From positions 1,550,001-1,614,000 of the forward strand of contig CM033122.1 in NCBI GenBank assembly GCA_019321725.1: DNA of 64,000 nucleotides, in the 5' to 3' direction. Origin of the DNA: Paulownia fortunei. Lineage: Eukaryota > Streptophyta > Magnoliopsida > Lamiales > Paulowniaceae. Positions 1 to 10,620 of this stretch are shown here, piece by piece (the stretch's first letter is position 1; each line of letters opens with the position of its first letter). Under the pieces are notes generated by a model. The model ran no database searches, was not told the origin of the DNA, and saw nothing but the letters and a program-made list of their open reading frames with translations. The translations under genes and the position numbers were made by a program.

Positions 1-451
1 GTTTATGTTATTTCTTTTGATGGAAATGAAAAATTTCTTTTGAATTTTTAATAATTAAATGAATATATCAAAAAATACTCTATCATGGCAAAACACGCTT
101 AGTCAATCGTCAATCTCCAGCCCAGCTATTGACCCCAGTGATCCATCCTCGTTTCCCTATACGCCTTTGCTTTTCTACCACATTAATATCGAAGTGTGTA
201 AAAAGAAATTATAACATTAATTAATAAATTTCAAGCTATATTTATGTAAGAAAATATATTTGTCCTCATTATTTCACCGCTTTTGGTAGGTTAAAATTGT
301 TTTCTTAGGACGGTGCAAGCATTGACATATGGAATGATATACTTGACTTTAGGAAGAAAAAAAAAACAAGAAAAATTTAGCTGACTTTAGGAAAAAAACA
401 AAGAAGGATTCAGCCAAGTGAGACTTTTTCGTTTTAAAAATTTCCCCCCAA

Positions 452-573
452 TAGGGTTTACCATTATGGTCTGGGCCGTTTGGGTCGCACACATTTCTAA
501 GAGTTTAAAAGCTTCGGCCCAACAACGGGAAAAACATTATTCAGGCTCCAAAGGTACATTGGCTTGTGGCCCA
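452..573. promoter_or_regulatory. TGGGCC (site II) and telobox cluster
   Basis: An AGGGTTT telobox (about 453-459) is followed by TGGGCC at 472-477 and GGCCCA at 516-521 and 568-573. In plants this combination marks promoters of housekeeping and growth genes bound by TCP and telobox factors. The nearest downstream start is 1.8 kb away, so the cluster may belong to a gene left of the window on the minus strand. Assignment is inference. Confidence 0.35.
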
Positions 574-1430
574 TAATTATCTCTTATGTGGGCTAGTGTA
601 AGTTCCAAAACGAGTTGTACAATTGAACCACGTTCATTCAGATTTCATATGCAGAAGAGGAGAAGGCGAAAAAGAATTGGAAAAGAAATACTCGACACAA
701 ATTATATTGAGGGTTCTGTTTAAAGTATTATTTTGCTTAATGCTTTAAATTAAATATATTAATAAGTTAAAGATTATTTAAAATAGTTAAGAGTGAAATT
801 AATTTATTGAGTAAGAATATTGATTCATACAGTTAACTAAGTACATAATTGAACTATATAAATTTATTGTTGGTCTAATTGAAATTAATTTCTTTGTATT
901 GTTAAGTGCAAAGAAATTAAAAAAAAAATAATTCAATATTTTAATTTTATTATTTTCTCAAGTATAATAAAAAAAGGCACAATCGAAAAATAACTTCCAT
1001 TTTTTTAATTGATGGAGACAAAAATGCATATTTTTATAATTTGAGGAGGTAAAGTAACATCAAGAGGGGGACATGAAATTCACCCCCAACAATATACATG
1101 TAATCAGAACATCATGTACTCACTTATAACAAAAAGGCAATGAATTAAAATAACAAATAGTCAAGACTGGTCAATTTTTAAGTCACGGCCTACTACTCCA
1201 CAGAACCAGGTTCATCGAGGGCGCTCAGCGACTAGGTCACACAAAAAATTGATATAAAAAGCCAGATTACTACTTTTAGCTACCCTTCAAGACTCATGTG
1301 AATTGATTTGATGCTAAAGCAACTTTATTTTCTCAAGTTACCACAAAAAAAATATTTTTCTCTTAGATATTGTTGGTTTTGATTGCTTTCTCGTGATGGG
1401 TTTGCGTCCTTTAGTTCTCACTAGCTATAT

Positions 1431-1515
1431 GGACAACCCCCCCCCCCCCCTCCCTCCCTCCCCCCCCCCCCACCACCAAAAAAAAAAGGGAAAAAAAAAA
1501 AGAAAAAAAAAAAGA
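1431..1515. repeat. Low-complexity C-run / A-run tract
   Basis: Runs of C broken by single T and A bases are followed by A-rich runs. The minus strand of the first part has at least four G-runs with short loops and fits a G-quadruplex motif. Homopolymer lengths are error-prone in assemblies. The apparent minus-strand frame through it is a poly-Gly/Phe artefact. Confidence 0.8.
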
Positions 1516-2033
1516 GTACCCAAAGACAAGACAAGCATTTGATGTCATGGTACCTTTCAGGTCATCATGTGTTCTTAAACAAAAGCAAACAGTACATGGC
1601 TGCAATACAATGTCCCGTGAAAATGGCATGAATTCACGGAATCACAATCATTCATTATTAAAGGGAAAATATTAGAAAAATAAATTCTCCTTCTACATTA
1701 TTGTGGTGATTGAGTAGTTATTGAATTTGAGTATATCTTTTGTTGTCATCCAGTAAAAATTAGGTCATATTAATTTGATGAAGTTATTTGCTTTAATTTC
1801 TGTAGAATCCCAACATTAATTTTCCCTAAACAAACATTAAGACAAATGGTAATATTTATTAAATCCTTGTTATTCCTTAAAAAAATAGTACTAACTCATA
1901 ATTAAGCAATGACTATATTTCCTTGCCATATGTAGTTTCTAATAACAAATCCAGTAGGTGGAAGTTCAATTAATTTCCTTACATCACCATATCTTCATGA
2001 AAAATCCAGTTGATTCTTGATTCCCCCCCCGCC

Positions 2034-2040
<7 letters not shown>

Positions 2041-2071
<31 letters not shown>
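2041..2071. repeat. (TC)n(AC)n compound microsatellite
   Basis: About eight TC units are followed directly by about seven AC units, roughly 90 bases before the TATA box of the downstream gene. Confidence 0.9.
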
Positions 2072-2156
2072 AAATGGTCCACAAACACAAACCATGCTAC
2101 AATTTTGTCCACACAAACTTGCAACAGTCTTAATCCAAGATCTTACAAGAACACAC

Positions 2157-2163
2157 TATAAAT
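2157..2163 (+). promoter_or_regulatory. Probable TATA box of first DUF1677 gene
   Basis: TATAAAT at 2157-2163 lies 218 bases before the ATG at 2381 and is followed by a CT/CA-rich leader typical of plant 5' UTRs. The transcription start would be about 2185-2195. The leader ends in a run of ATC triplets directly before the ATG. Confidence 0.5.
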
Positions 2164-2380
2164 TTAAAGCTTGGGCCACACCATCTCCACGTTATTGACA
2201 TAATCCTTCTGTTGCATGCTTGAATCTGTCAACTATCCTCTTAGTCTTCATGCTTCTCCCCATCCAACTTCAACCTAACTACAAAATTTCTTCACTCTTC
2301 TTCACTTGCACTCCACCCTTTGAGTTCAACTCAAAAACCCTAGTGATCTAACACTTTGCAATATCATCATCATCATCATC

Positions 2381-2965
2381 ATGGCACCTAATAGGGACTC
2401 CTCATTTCTCCAAAGCTTCACCAAAAACAACAGCAATGTTAACCAAAAGCCACCTAGGCTCTCAATGGAAACCCTCCAACGTACCATATCCGACATATCA
2501 TTCGAACTTATCAGCCAAGAAACCCTAAACTCAGAAAAAACCAACAACAACCACCCTTCTTTGCCTCCCATATCGGAGGTGGAGGATGCAAAGTGCGAGT
2601 GTTGTGGCATGTCGGAGGAGTGCACCCCACAGTACGTGAAAAAGGTGCGCGAAAAGTATTGCGGCCAGATGATATGCGGGCTTTGCTCTGAGGCTGTGAA
2701 AGAAGAGATGGAGAAAAATGGTGGGAAGAGGGAGGAGGCGTTGCATGCGCACGTGAGCGCATGCGCTAGGTTTAACAGGCTAGGCCGGGCGTACCCGGTG
2801 CTCTGCCAAGCCGAGGCCATGAGGGAGATTTTGAGGAAGAATAGGGCTAAGTCCCTTAGCCCTAGGGACAAGGGTGGTACAAATCAGAAAAAAGGTGGGA
2901 TTGCTAGGAGCTCAAGCTGTATTCCAGCTATTACAAAGGAGATGGATACTCATAAGATGGTATAG
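2381..2965 (+). CDS. DUF1677 family protein, single exon
   Basis: A 194-residue protein from an ATG embedded in ATC repeats to TAG, without introns. The central part (about residues 68-112) has the cysteine-rich DUF1677 signature: a CECCG motif with cysteines at 72, 74 and 75, then EEC, a conserved basic helix, and the CGLCSEAVKEE motif. It continues into a helical stretch with ARFNRLGRAYP and an AMREI motif. The C-terminus carries RSSSCIP, which recurs as RSSSCVP in the second copy at 7853-8305. The spacing of cysteines suggests metal binding, but the family has no established biochemical role. The N-terminal 60 residues are Asn/Ser/Lys-rich, with a LQRTISDISFEL segment also seen in the paralogue. 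The start is well supported: first ATG after the TATA box, and in frame with the whole domain. Confidence 0.88.
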   Translation: MAPNRDSSFLQSFTKNNSNVNQKPPRLSMETLQRTISDISFELISQETLNSEKTNNNHPSLPPISEVEDAKCECCGMSEECTPQYVKKVREKYCGQMICGLCSEAVKEEMEKNGGKREEALHAHVSACARFNRLGRAYPVLCQAEAMREILRKNRAKSLSPRDKGGTNQKKGGIARSSSCIPAITKEMDTHKMV

Positions 2966-3048
2966 AGGTGGAATTCATGGTACACCTAGGGGCATAGTGG
3001 ATGTTGTACCATGTGCATTGGGTGTAGTATGTATAAGACTGATGGAAA

Positions 3049-3054
3049 AATAAA
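3049..3054 (+). terminator. Poly(A) signal of first DUF1677 gene
   Basis: AATAAA lies 84 bases past the stop at 2965, followed by T/G-rich sequence. This fits a plant 3' end near 3070-3150. Confidence 0.5.
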
Positions 3055-3611
3055 GTAGTCTTATTGCCAATGTCCTAAGTTTAATTACTTGACCATAACT
3101 AGTTAATGCATGTGGGATGTTAATAAATACAGTTTGTTTTGATAATCGTTAGGTGTTTGTCAGTTGATTGTGTTCTAGGGTTGATGTAGTACTGTAATTT
3201 TCTGAGGTCTCAGTTCTTTCAAGTGATATAGCTAGGGCTGTTTCTCATCTCCTTTATTTATTTATCTGTCAGCTACTCCATTATTAATTAACATAAGCAT
3301 GTATAGAAGTGATCATTGATGCTCTTTTGAGTGATGATGATGTATTTTCTTATGTAAAATGATTGGAACGACCATCAGGCAATGCATATTGTGCATGCAT
3401 GGAGAGTACTTAATTAACTGATCTTCTTCTTTTCCAACATTGACATGGTGATTGGTTGAATTCCATTTATGTGATGCATCATATATGCAAAGGGTAAGTC
3501 ATTTTTTTTTTTACAATATTACTTTAGTGAAACTATCATTAAATCAGGTATCGATTAATAACTAATAAAATGAAATTAAATAATCATGTAACAAGAACCA
3601 TGTCGAAATAC

Positions 3612-3613
3612 AA

Positions 3614-3651
<38 letters not shown>

Positions 3652-3745
3652 AAAATTGATATCAATCACATACTTTTTATGAGATTCAAACCCACAACTA
3701 GAATTTGAAACATCAACCTTTGCCAAACTCTCTACACTTCATTCG
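3612..3745 (-). mobile_element. SINE-like element with (AAT)n tail
   Basis: Read on the minus strand, a tRNA-like A box (TGGCAAAGGTTG, about 3718-3730) is followed about 35 bases later by a B box (GGGTTTGAATCTC, about 3680-3692). After a short body comes a long ATT repeat (3614-3650 on the plus strand). That order fits a plant tRNA-derived SINE. No target-site duplication could be seen, so this is tentative. Confidence 0.4.
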
Positions 3746-5862
3746 TGTAAAGGTAAATCATAAAGATGACTCCATTATGCAAAATTCAATTAATGTTGAC
3801 CGAAAGGACAACAGAAAAACAACTAAAACGTCAGTTTTCTCGTGATTTTTGGACACATTCTATGAATACCTGAGGAGATGAGAATCATCTACTTAAAATT
3901 AATGTAGAGTTCAACAAGTTTTTTCCTAGTGTCACCGTAGCTGTTGGTCTTGCCCATCATCCAGAAAAAGAAAGAAGGGGGATCTGAAAGAGTGATAAAT
4001 TGTAAGCAAGCCTTCACATGTTTTACAGAATTTAGATTATCAATTATATGAAAATGAGAGATTTTTTAATTATTATTTTTCCTGAATTAGAAATTGATAT
4101 ATGCCAAATAGAGAATACATTAGTACAAATTTATTCAAGTCTCACTCATATAATTTAAGGGCAGAACAAGTTGAAGATTAAACCACTAATATTCCAATCA
4201 CATATGGGGTAGGAACTAATCCTCTTACACGTACGTCAAAGAGGACATCAAAAGACCACATAAATGTCCGAATGCAAATAAGCGATCGAACAAAATCTTG
4301 CAGAGGTCATGTTTTGTTTTAAACTTTTTTTTTTCCGGATCATAAAATTAGCTTTTTTAATCCAAAGAGTTGCTTACTTAAGTTTGGAAATTATTCATCA
4401 ACATGATTATTTTGAAAATTGATTATTCAAAAAATCAATATAGGCAGAAAAAGAAGAACCATAATTTTTGCTATAATATGCTCTGGTCAGCTCTCAAAAG
4501 ATTTGATCTATACATATCTATTCACATTAATTAAATATTAACAACACAAATTTCCAAATTGGTAAGCACCACATCCAATCAAGAAAAGCAAATTGAGATT
4601 CGATCCTAAGATTACAACTGAATTTTTTAATGAGATAATTGAAATCGAGTCCTTTTTTCAAGAAATTGAAATTTAAAAAAAAAAAATTAATTGAATTTAC
4701 AATTAAGTAAGGGAATATGGTATTTTTATGATAAAGTAGATCATTAAGTTAAAAAATGCATCATAATAACTTTTAATAAATGCATGTTTGGGAGTACTTT
4801 TACAATAAAAACTTTTCATTAAATGTATTTTTTAAAAGTTCTTTTTCATTATTAACATATGTTTGGTAAAACTCATTTTAGGAAAGTGTTTTAGAATTAG
4901 AAGTCAATTTTTCACGTTCAATTATGTTTGGTAAACTAGTTGAAAAATATATTTTTAATATGTATTTAACAATATTACTCATATTTATATTAAAAATTTG
5001 TTCTGCATCATATGAATTCCCAAATAGTTACATACTTTTATTTAACAATACTTTAGCAAGTTATAATATTATATTTTTTTATCAATCATTAATTTTATAT
5101 TTTTTTTGTGGAGTTGTTCAAAGAAAACTAGCAAATCAAATTAATAGAAAAAGTACTAATTTATAGTTTCATTTTCTCTTGCAAGATTGTCGCTTCAATT
5201 TTTAAGTAATTGAAATCAGTAATTATTCTAATACATTCTTTCAAAAATATAATATTATTGTTAAAAGTAGAATAAATAAATTTGAGAAATCTAACAGGAA
5301 AAGAAGAATACATGACATGTTGTAAAAAAAAAAAAACTCAAATAAACAAAAATACATATAATATCAAATTAAAAAAAATATCGCTCATAAAAAAATAGAG
5401 CATGAAATACATATTGGATAATAAAATGACTTTGCAAATTTAACTATATAATAAAATAATTTTACAATTTTATTTAACTGAATATCATGTCAATTTCAAT
5501 TAATTGATACTATTCTTAAACTAATAAAGGTGTACAATTCAAGAAAAAAAAAGAGTTGAACAATAAAAACTTTTGATATGTAAATTGTGTAAAATTTTAA
5601 AAAGATAAACGTAGTTGTAAAGAGCTTTTCAATGTAAAGAGGCATTAGAGTGAGGTTAATATGAGTAATTTAGATAAAAAGAGAGTAGATAAAATAGGAA
5701 AGTACTAATTTTTTAGTAACTTGCAAATAAAAATATAGGAAATGGGTTTTGAGAAGCAACCTATTCTCACTTCTCTAAAATTGAATTTTTGGAACGTGAC
5801 TTATCCTAAAAGTTTATCTAATATAAATTATTAAACACATAAAAAATTTTAAATGAATTTTT

Positions 5863-6150
5863 ATGTCTAAAATTCATTTGAAAAGTAATTTCAGATATGC
5901 TTTAATATATGTGATTACAAATTATTGCATTCTTATCTTAATGCTCTATGCCTCTGTCCTAGTTAATAGGCAAGCCATTGATGGTTCTGGTGAGATATCC
6001 ATTGGAATTGGAGGAACAACTGGACTTACATTTTCTTGGACCCAATTTTTGGATCACTGTGATTCAAAGTTGATTGCTGGCAGTATAGGCTCAGGTAGTG
6101 GATGTGGATCCGGGATCCGCCAGGGAGTTTGGTGGGCTCATCATGGATGA
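5863..6150 (+). other. Unrecognised 95-codon ORF, probably not a gene
   Basis: An ATG-started frame begins in AT-rich sequence and ends in a less AT-rich island. The first ~40 residues are hydrophobic. The rest is Gly/Ser-rich and ends with GVWWAHHG. No family is recognised, and there is no good promoter context. The island from about 5945 to 6230, with a GGATCCGGGATCC inverted repeat near 6108, may be a fragment of an older element or gene. Confidence 0.12.
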
Positions 6151-6879
6151 ACAAACGAAAATGGAAAAAACGACTTTTGGCCATGGGCTACTCGGGTTTG
6201 TTTAATGGACCCGTCATTCATTTTTTATTGGCTTAATTAACAATAATAAGTTAATTTTATAGGCATAGATATATATGATATAAAATCCAAGAATATACGG
6301 TTTGGTCCATTTTATTTGAGGAATCCTAATCTAGTGAAACTTTATATATGTGCCACATAATAACATTAGTATTCTTAGAAAACGGTTAATACTTTGCATC
6401 TGAAAAATTTTCGTTCGTTTAGTCGAACTCAATTAATCACATTATAAATATGATTGTATTTGTCCGGTGATTGATCACCCTTTTTAAACTGTAGACTAAT
6501 CACATGTAACTTTCCTTAAACTACACACTAATGACATATCAAGCACAATTAATTCACTAGTTAGCTTTTATGAAATTAACCCGAAGAAGAACTAAGAATT
6601 TTCTTTATCAGAATTTATCATGAAAAATTGGAGCTCATCAAGATCTATTATTTGCCTTTAAGAATTCAAATCTTAATTTGAGTTTGGAATCCGAATCAAA
6701 ATAAAGATTTTGATCAGTAGGATTTGGACCTTAACACCTGTAATACATGAATTCTAAAATCCTAATCTAGTGATCATAGGCATGGAGCACTCATATTCAA
6801 CTATCTATTTATAACAACTAGCTTTCAAGTGGACTTTTTCAAGCTGATCCGAACAAGTATGGAATTAAATTCCCCAGAA

Positions 6880-6907
6880 AAAACCCTACCTTCTGAGGTA
6901 GGGTTTT
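6880..6907. repeat. Short inverted repeat with two opposed teloboxes
   Basis: AAAACCCTACC at 6880-6890 is the exact reverse complement of 6897-6907, with a six-base loop between. The stem extends a few bases outward with a small A bulge. Each arm contains an AAACCCTA telobox. It could fold as a hairpin or act as a paired binding site. Confidence 0.6.
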
Positions 6908-7852
6908 CTGTTGCCATCTCTTCCAATTTGATATTCAGATCCCTAATGAACTTCAGTGAGTCACATGATCCTCATGCTAATCCAATATACAACCCCAATT
7001 GCCAATGCAAATAGCCATAGCAATACTAAATATATATCTATGTGTGTGTGTGTGTGTGTGTATTACCTGCAGCCTGTGAATCCTCACGAGTCTACGCGTG
7101 CTTGTATAGTCCTAAATTCCATTCTTTCTTCAAACAGTCATCAACTTTGGTGTTCCGTTCATGCACCATAAACAGTCATCTACTGCAAAGGCCTAGTTGC
7201 AATTTGATCATTTATGGCAGTGACAAGAAAGCAACTTTTACGTGTTCATTTACATAGACTTTAACATGTAAAGGGTCTTTTCTTGGCATAGAAAAGAAAC
7301 TTAAATATGAAAGCAATGCTTGATATCTCATGTTTCTTCTGTTGATGATAAATCCCTTTTTGCAATCCAATTCCCTAATCCGCCGTTATGGGCACAAAAC
7401 CACACTATATATATATACTTATCGTGTTTCGAGTAAATTTTGCAGTACGTATTAGAGTTTATATTCTCCAGCCAAAAGAGATGACAGTTAAAAGCACATG
7501 AAGAAGAAACCAATGTCCTTCCAATCATGGTATGCAAGCTTCATCTCATGGATATATGACATGTCTATCCTTAGCTAGGTTTCATGTGTGTTAAGTCCTC
7601 TTTATTTCTCCTACATAGCCTCTTTATTAGAGACAAAGGTTAAATCAATGAAGTACTCTCCGGGTGCCCTGGATGTTGTGCCATGTCAGAATATTACATA
7701 TATATCAATGTTTTGTTGTAAAACGACATTCTAAGATTAGTTTAGCGAATATGTTTGTGTTACTTAGCCAAAATTGGCTAAATGGTTGATTTTATTACAA
7801 CCTCTTTTTTTTTTTTCTCTTAAAAATAATATTTTTAAGTTCTCTGTGGTAG

Positions 7853-8305
7853 ACTGATCATCAATTCCTGCGAAAGGTGGTGTCTGACGTAACAAACGAA
7901 ATAAGCAAACTAGGCAAAGATTTGGAAACCATTGTCGAATTGGATGAAACAATCCTTCAAGCAGAATGCGAATGCTGTGGCCTGAAAGAAGAGTGCACCA
8001 AAGAATACATTTCTAGAATCCGAAATTCGTTTTCGGGTAAATGGGTTTGTGGGCTTTGTTCGGAAGCCGTGAAAGAAAGGTTGAACCACGGCCCGGTAGC
8101 CATTGAAGAAGCTATGATCACTCACACAAATTTTGTACGAGATTTCAATACTACGACTAGGCTTAATCCCAAGCTATCGTTGACATGGGCAATGAGGGAT
8201 ATTGCCAAGAGAAGTGGTGAGAAAAGAAAGAATTTATCCGGAGGGATGAAGATAATGAGGAGTTCTAGCTGTGTTCCAAGGATTGATCTAAACATAAAGC
8301 AATAG
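7853..8305 (+). CDS. DUF1677 family protein, second copy; 5' end unresolved
   Basis: The frame from 7853 to TAG at 8305 encodes 150 residues ending a DUF1677 protein: CECCGLKEEC, then WVCGLCSEAVKERL, an AMRDIAKR helix and the C-terminal RSSSCVP motif shared with the copy at 2381-2965. There is no ATG in this frame. An in-frame TAG at 7850-7852 blocks extension, and codons before GTG at 7877 already align with the paralogue (QFLRKVVSDV against LQRTISDIS). The simplest reading is an exon starting at 7853, after an acceptor (polypyrimidine tract 7804-7820, AG at 7851-7852), with a first exon upstream. An alternative acceptor is at 7875-7876. No phase-0 donor with a good ATG exon was found, so loss of the first exon (a pseudogene) is also possible. 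The copy lacks the YC of the first gene's EKYCG segment (NSFSG here). Confidence 0.65.
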   Translation, partial: TDHQFLRKVVSDVTNEISKLGKDLETIVELDETILQAECECCGLKEECTKEYISRIRNSFSGKWVCGLCSEAVKERLNHGPVAIEEAMITHTNFVRDFNTTTRLNPKLSLTWAMRDIAKRSGEKRKNLSGGMKIMRSSSCVPRIDLNIKQ

Positions 8306-8578
8306 AATTTAGCTCTTAATTATATTGTTAGGGCATTTTTTATTCGTTTGCTACTATTTATAGATTTGTATAATGTTTGATTAATCAGACGGTCAGGAAA
8401 CAGTTACAATGACCTTGAAAATGTAGTTAGTTGTATCCATGCGGGTACGTGTACATTGTAAAGAACTTAATAATATATCTTTGATTAGCTAATTACTTAG
8501 GGTGCTATGATAATTAAGTGATTAACTAGTAGTGAAGTGACTCATTACTATTTGTCCTTATGATATATCTACACCCAC

Positions 8579-8630
8579 TTATATATATATATGTATGTAT
8601 GTATATATATATGTGTGTGTGTGTGTGTGT
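8579..8630. repeat. TA/TATG/TG compound microsatellite
   Basis: Alternating TA, ATGT and TG units lie about 270 bases downstream of the second DUF1677 stop codon. Confidence 0.9.
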
Positions 8631-9864
8631 AAAAATTCAGAGGATAAAATATTCAAAGACATCCAAAATTTACCAAGAATTTGCTAAACACTATATCTAT
8701 CAAACTAGTTTATGAGGGGAATTTGAAGAAAAATAAGAAAGAAGAAGATTATGCAAACCTCATATTCGGCATTAAATTTGATTCGTCATTAAATTTGTTT
8801 AATACCTAGATTTTGCTTCTTTTTATTTTAGATGTCAAAAAATAATTTTTTTCCTCCAAAAATGCTCTCTTAATGAAACATGTAATACCAATAATGTTCC
8901 AATAATGATGAATTACTATTTTTAAAGATAATAATATTATAATAAGATTTTTACTTTTTTTTAATTATCATATAAAATTTCATACCTAAACCAGAATAGG
9001 AAGTTAATGCTTTGGAGGAGTGGCAGAATCCAATCATTACTGTTACTTTCGAGAATTGGTCTACGCATGGAAAGGAGAGGAGCCAGCCCACCATTCAAAT
9101 GCTATGGATATAGAAAATGACAATTGACAACCATGATCCTAGGAAAGATTTTTTGTGAAGAAGAATCTACCAATTCATTGGATGAATATCGTTTTGACAA
9201 GACTCAAGTAGTTAACTCACTTCATTTCAAGACTAAAGATAAGGTATTTTAGGTTTTCGTGTTAGCAAAAGTTGTTTCAATTGGTTCACGAGATTTCTTT
9301 GCACATTCAACTTATATAATTCCTCTTAATATTAACAATGCATTGGGTGTTTTGTATATTGGTTACTTATATAATAAATAAGTGTTCTATTTTATAAAAA
9401 AATATAATATTTTATTTATCATTCATATACTTAATATATTATTTATTAAATATAGTATCTTAAAAATTTATGGGTCGTTGCATGTGTATGAATTGGTACA
9501 TCTTAAGTAGAACCATCAAATTTTCTTCATTTCTAGTAAGCTTGAAGTTTCTTAATGGGCTATAAGATATAATTAAATTGGTGTACTTTTTTTTACAAAA
9601 CAAAATAAAATCATTGCATCATAGATATTATCAATCCTTAAAACGTCGGGTTGCACTTTGGTGTCTTGACACGAATTATTTGACAACACATAACATATTT
9701 ATTTTAGGCATATTTATCACGTAAATATTTCAAACAGGAGTTGAATAATGAATTATTTGTGAGCCGTCGAAGATATTTGTAGTGCTTTGGCATCAAGCAA
9801 CACAATTTGATTCCATAGTCATGTACAAGGGGTTTGAAACTCAATTTGTGTGACTTTCAATATC

Positions 9865-10620
9865 TAATATGTTATAATGAGTTTTTTTCCCCCTAAGCCT
9901 ATTATAAGGGGGTGAATGTGCATGGACGCCCAATGTACTTGGTAGTCCCTAGGTTCCAACCAGAGCTTGAGATAGTCTAGAGGGGTGGACCATGGCTTGA
10001 ACTTGGGTTGACCCGAGTTGAACCCACGGGCTATCCCATTAGGTGGTGATGCATGACAGTGGGCGGGCACGGGTAGGCTTGTCTTGTGTATCATAAGGGC
10101 AATGTGTTATGTTCTCGCCTCTGGACGGGTATTGTGCATTGTTTCTCGGCAATGGGCTAACATTTATGGGCAAGTAATAGTTAATGTTGTATGAAGGGGA
10201 ATGTGCGTGCAACATTGTGCAACGGGTGCCAATGTTGAGCAATCAATGTACGAGACCATACGGGCACTGTGCACAAGACAACACCTGACGTGCACATGAA
10301 TTGTCTTGACCTGGCAAGTAACCTTGGTGCGGAGCAAAGCTAGCTTATACAAACTCCTAACAGTTGGCAGATGTATGTGATGTGCCTATATAGACGGTTA
10401 AGGACTGCTCATATTCATACGACTGCCCAACACACATGACAAGCTATTAGGAAAAACCACTAACACCTAGTAGCATTTGAATGGTTATGTTTGTAGTAGT
10501 AGAGAATGTTTACTACAGCCTCTTGTCATTCTTTAAATATTTATGCCCATGAGTTGTACGTTTTGGAGAGAATAAGGGTCTTATCGATGATTTACCTAGG
10601 GTATATGTACTAGGTACATA
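9865..10620. other. Less AT-rich, internally repetitive island, possible solo LTR
   Basis: This block is clearly richer in G+C than its surroundings and contains repeated phrases such as GGGCAATGTG, GGGTATTGTGCATTG and GGGCACTGTGCAC. A TATA-like CTATATAGA lies near 10389. No open frame of note crosses it. Composition, internal repetition and a promoter-like motif are what a degenerate LTR would show, but TG...CA ends and a target-site duplication were not found. Confidence 0.25.

Larger units (their letters stand above)
1..2380. other. Intergenic region left of the first DUF1677 gene
   Basis: No convincing coding exon was found. The stretch is AT-rich. It holds a promoter-like TGGGCC/telobox cluster at 452-573, a C-run/A-run low-complexity tract at 1431-1515, a TC/AC microsatellite at 2041-2071 and a TATA box at 2157. 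The last ~200 bases are probably promoter and 5' leader of the gene starting at 2381. Short frames here run through homopolymers and look accidental. Confidence 0.6.
2966..7852. other. Intergenic region between the two DUF1677 copies
   Basis: Very AT-rich, with no recognisable gene. It holds the 3' UTR of the first gene, a minus-strand SINE-like element (3612-3745), long AT-rich sequence from about 4785 to 5870 whose 'tgtttggtaaaa' phrases resemble common dispersed hAT-type non-autonomous elements, a less AT-rich island at about 5945-6230, a short hairpin (6880-6907) and a (TG)10 microsatellite at 7041-7060. The exon or exons completing the second DUF1677 copy should lie in the last kilobase but were not identified. 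Confidence 0.5.

Noticed and set aside
2326..2871. 181-codon minus-strand frame opposite the first DUF1677 gene
   Set aside because: It is the antisense of a clear DUF1677 coding sequence, with a Met run from the ATC/CAT triplets, and shows no family features.
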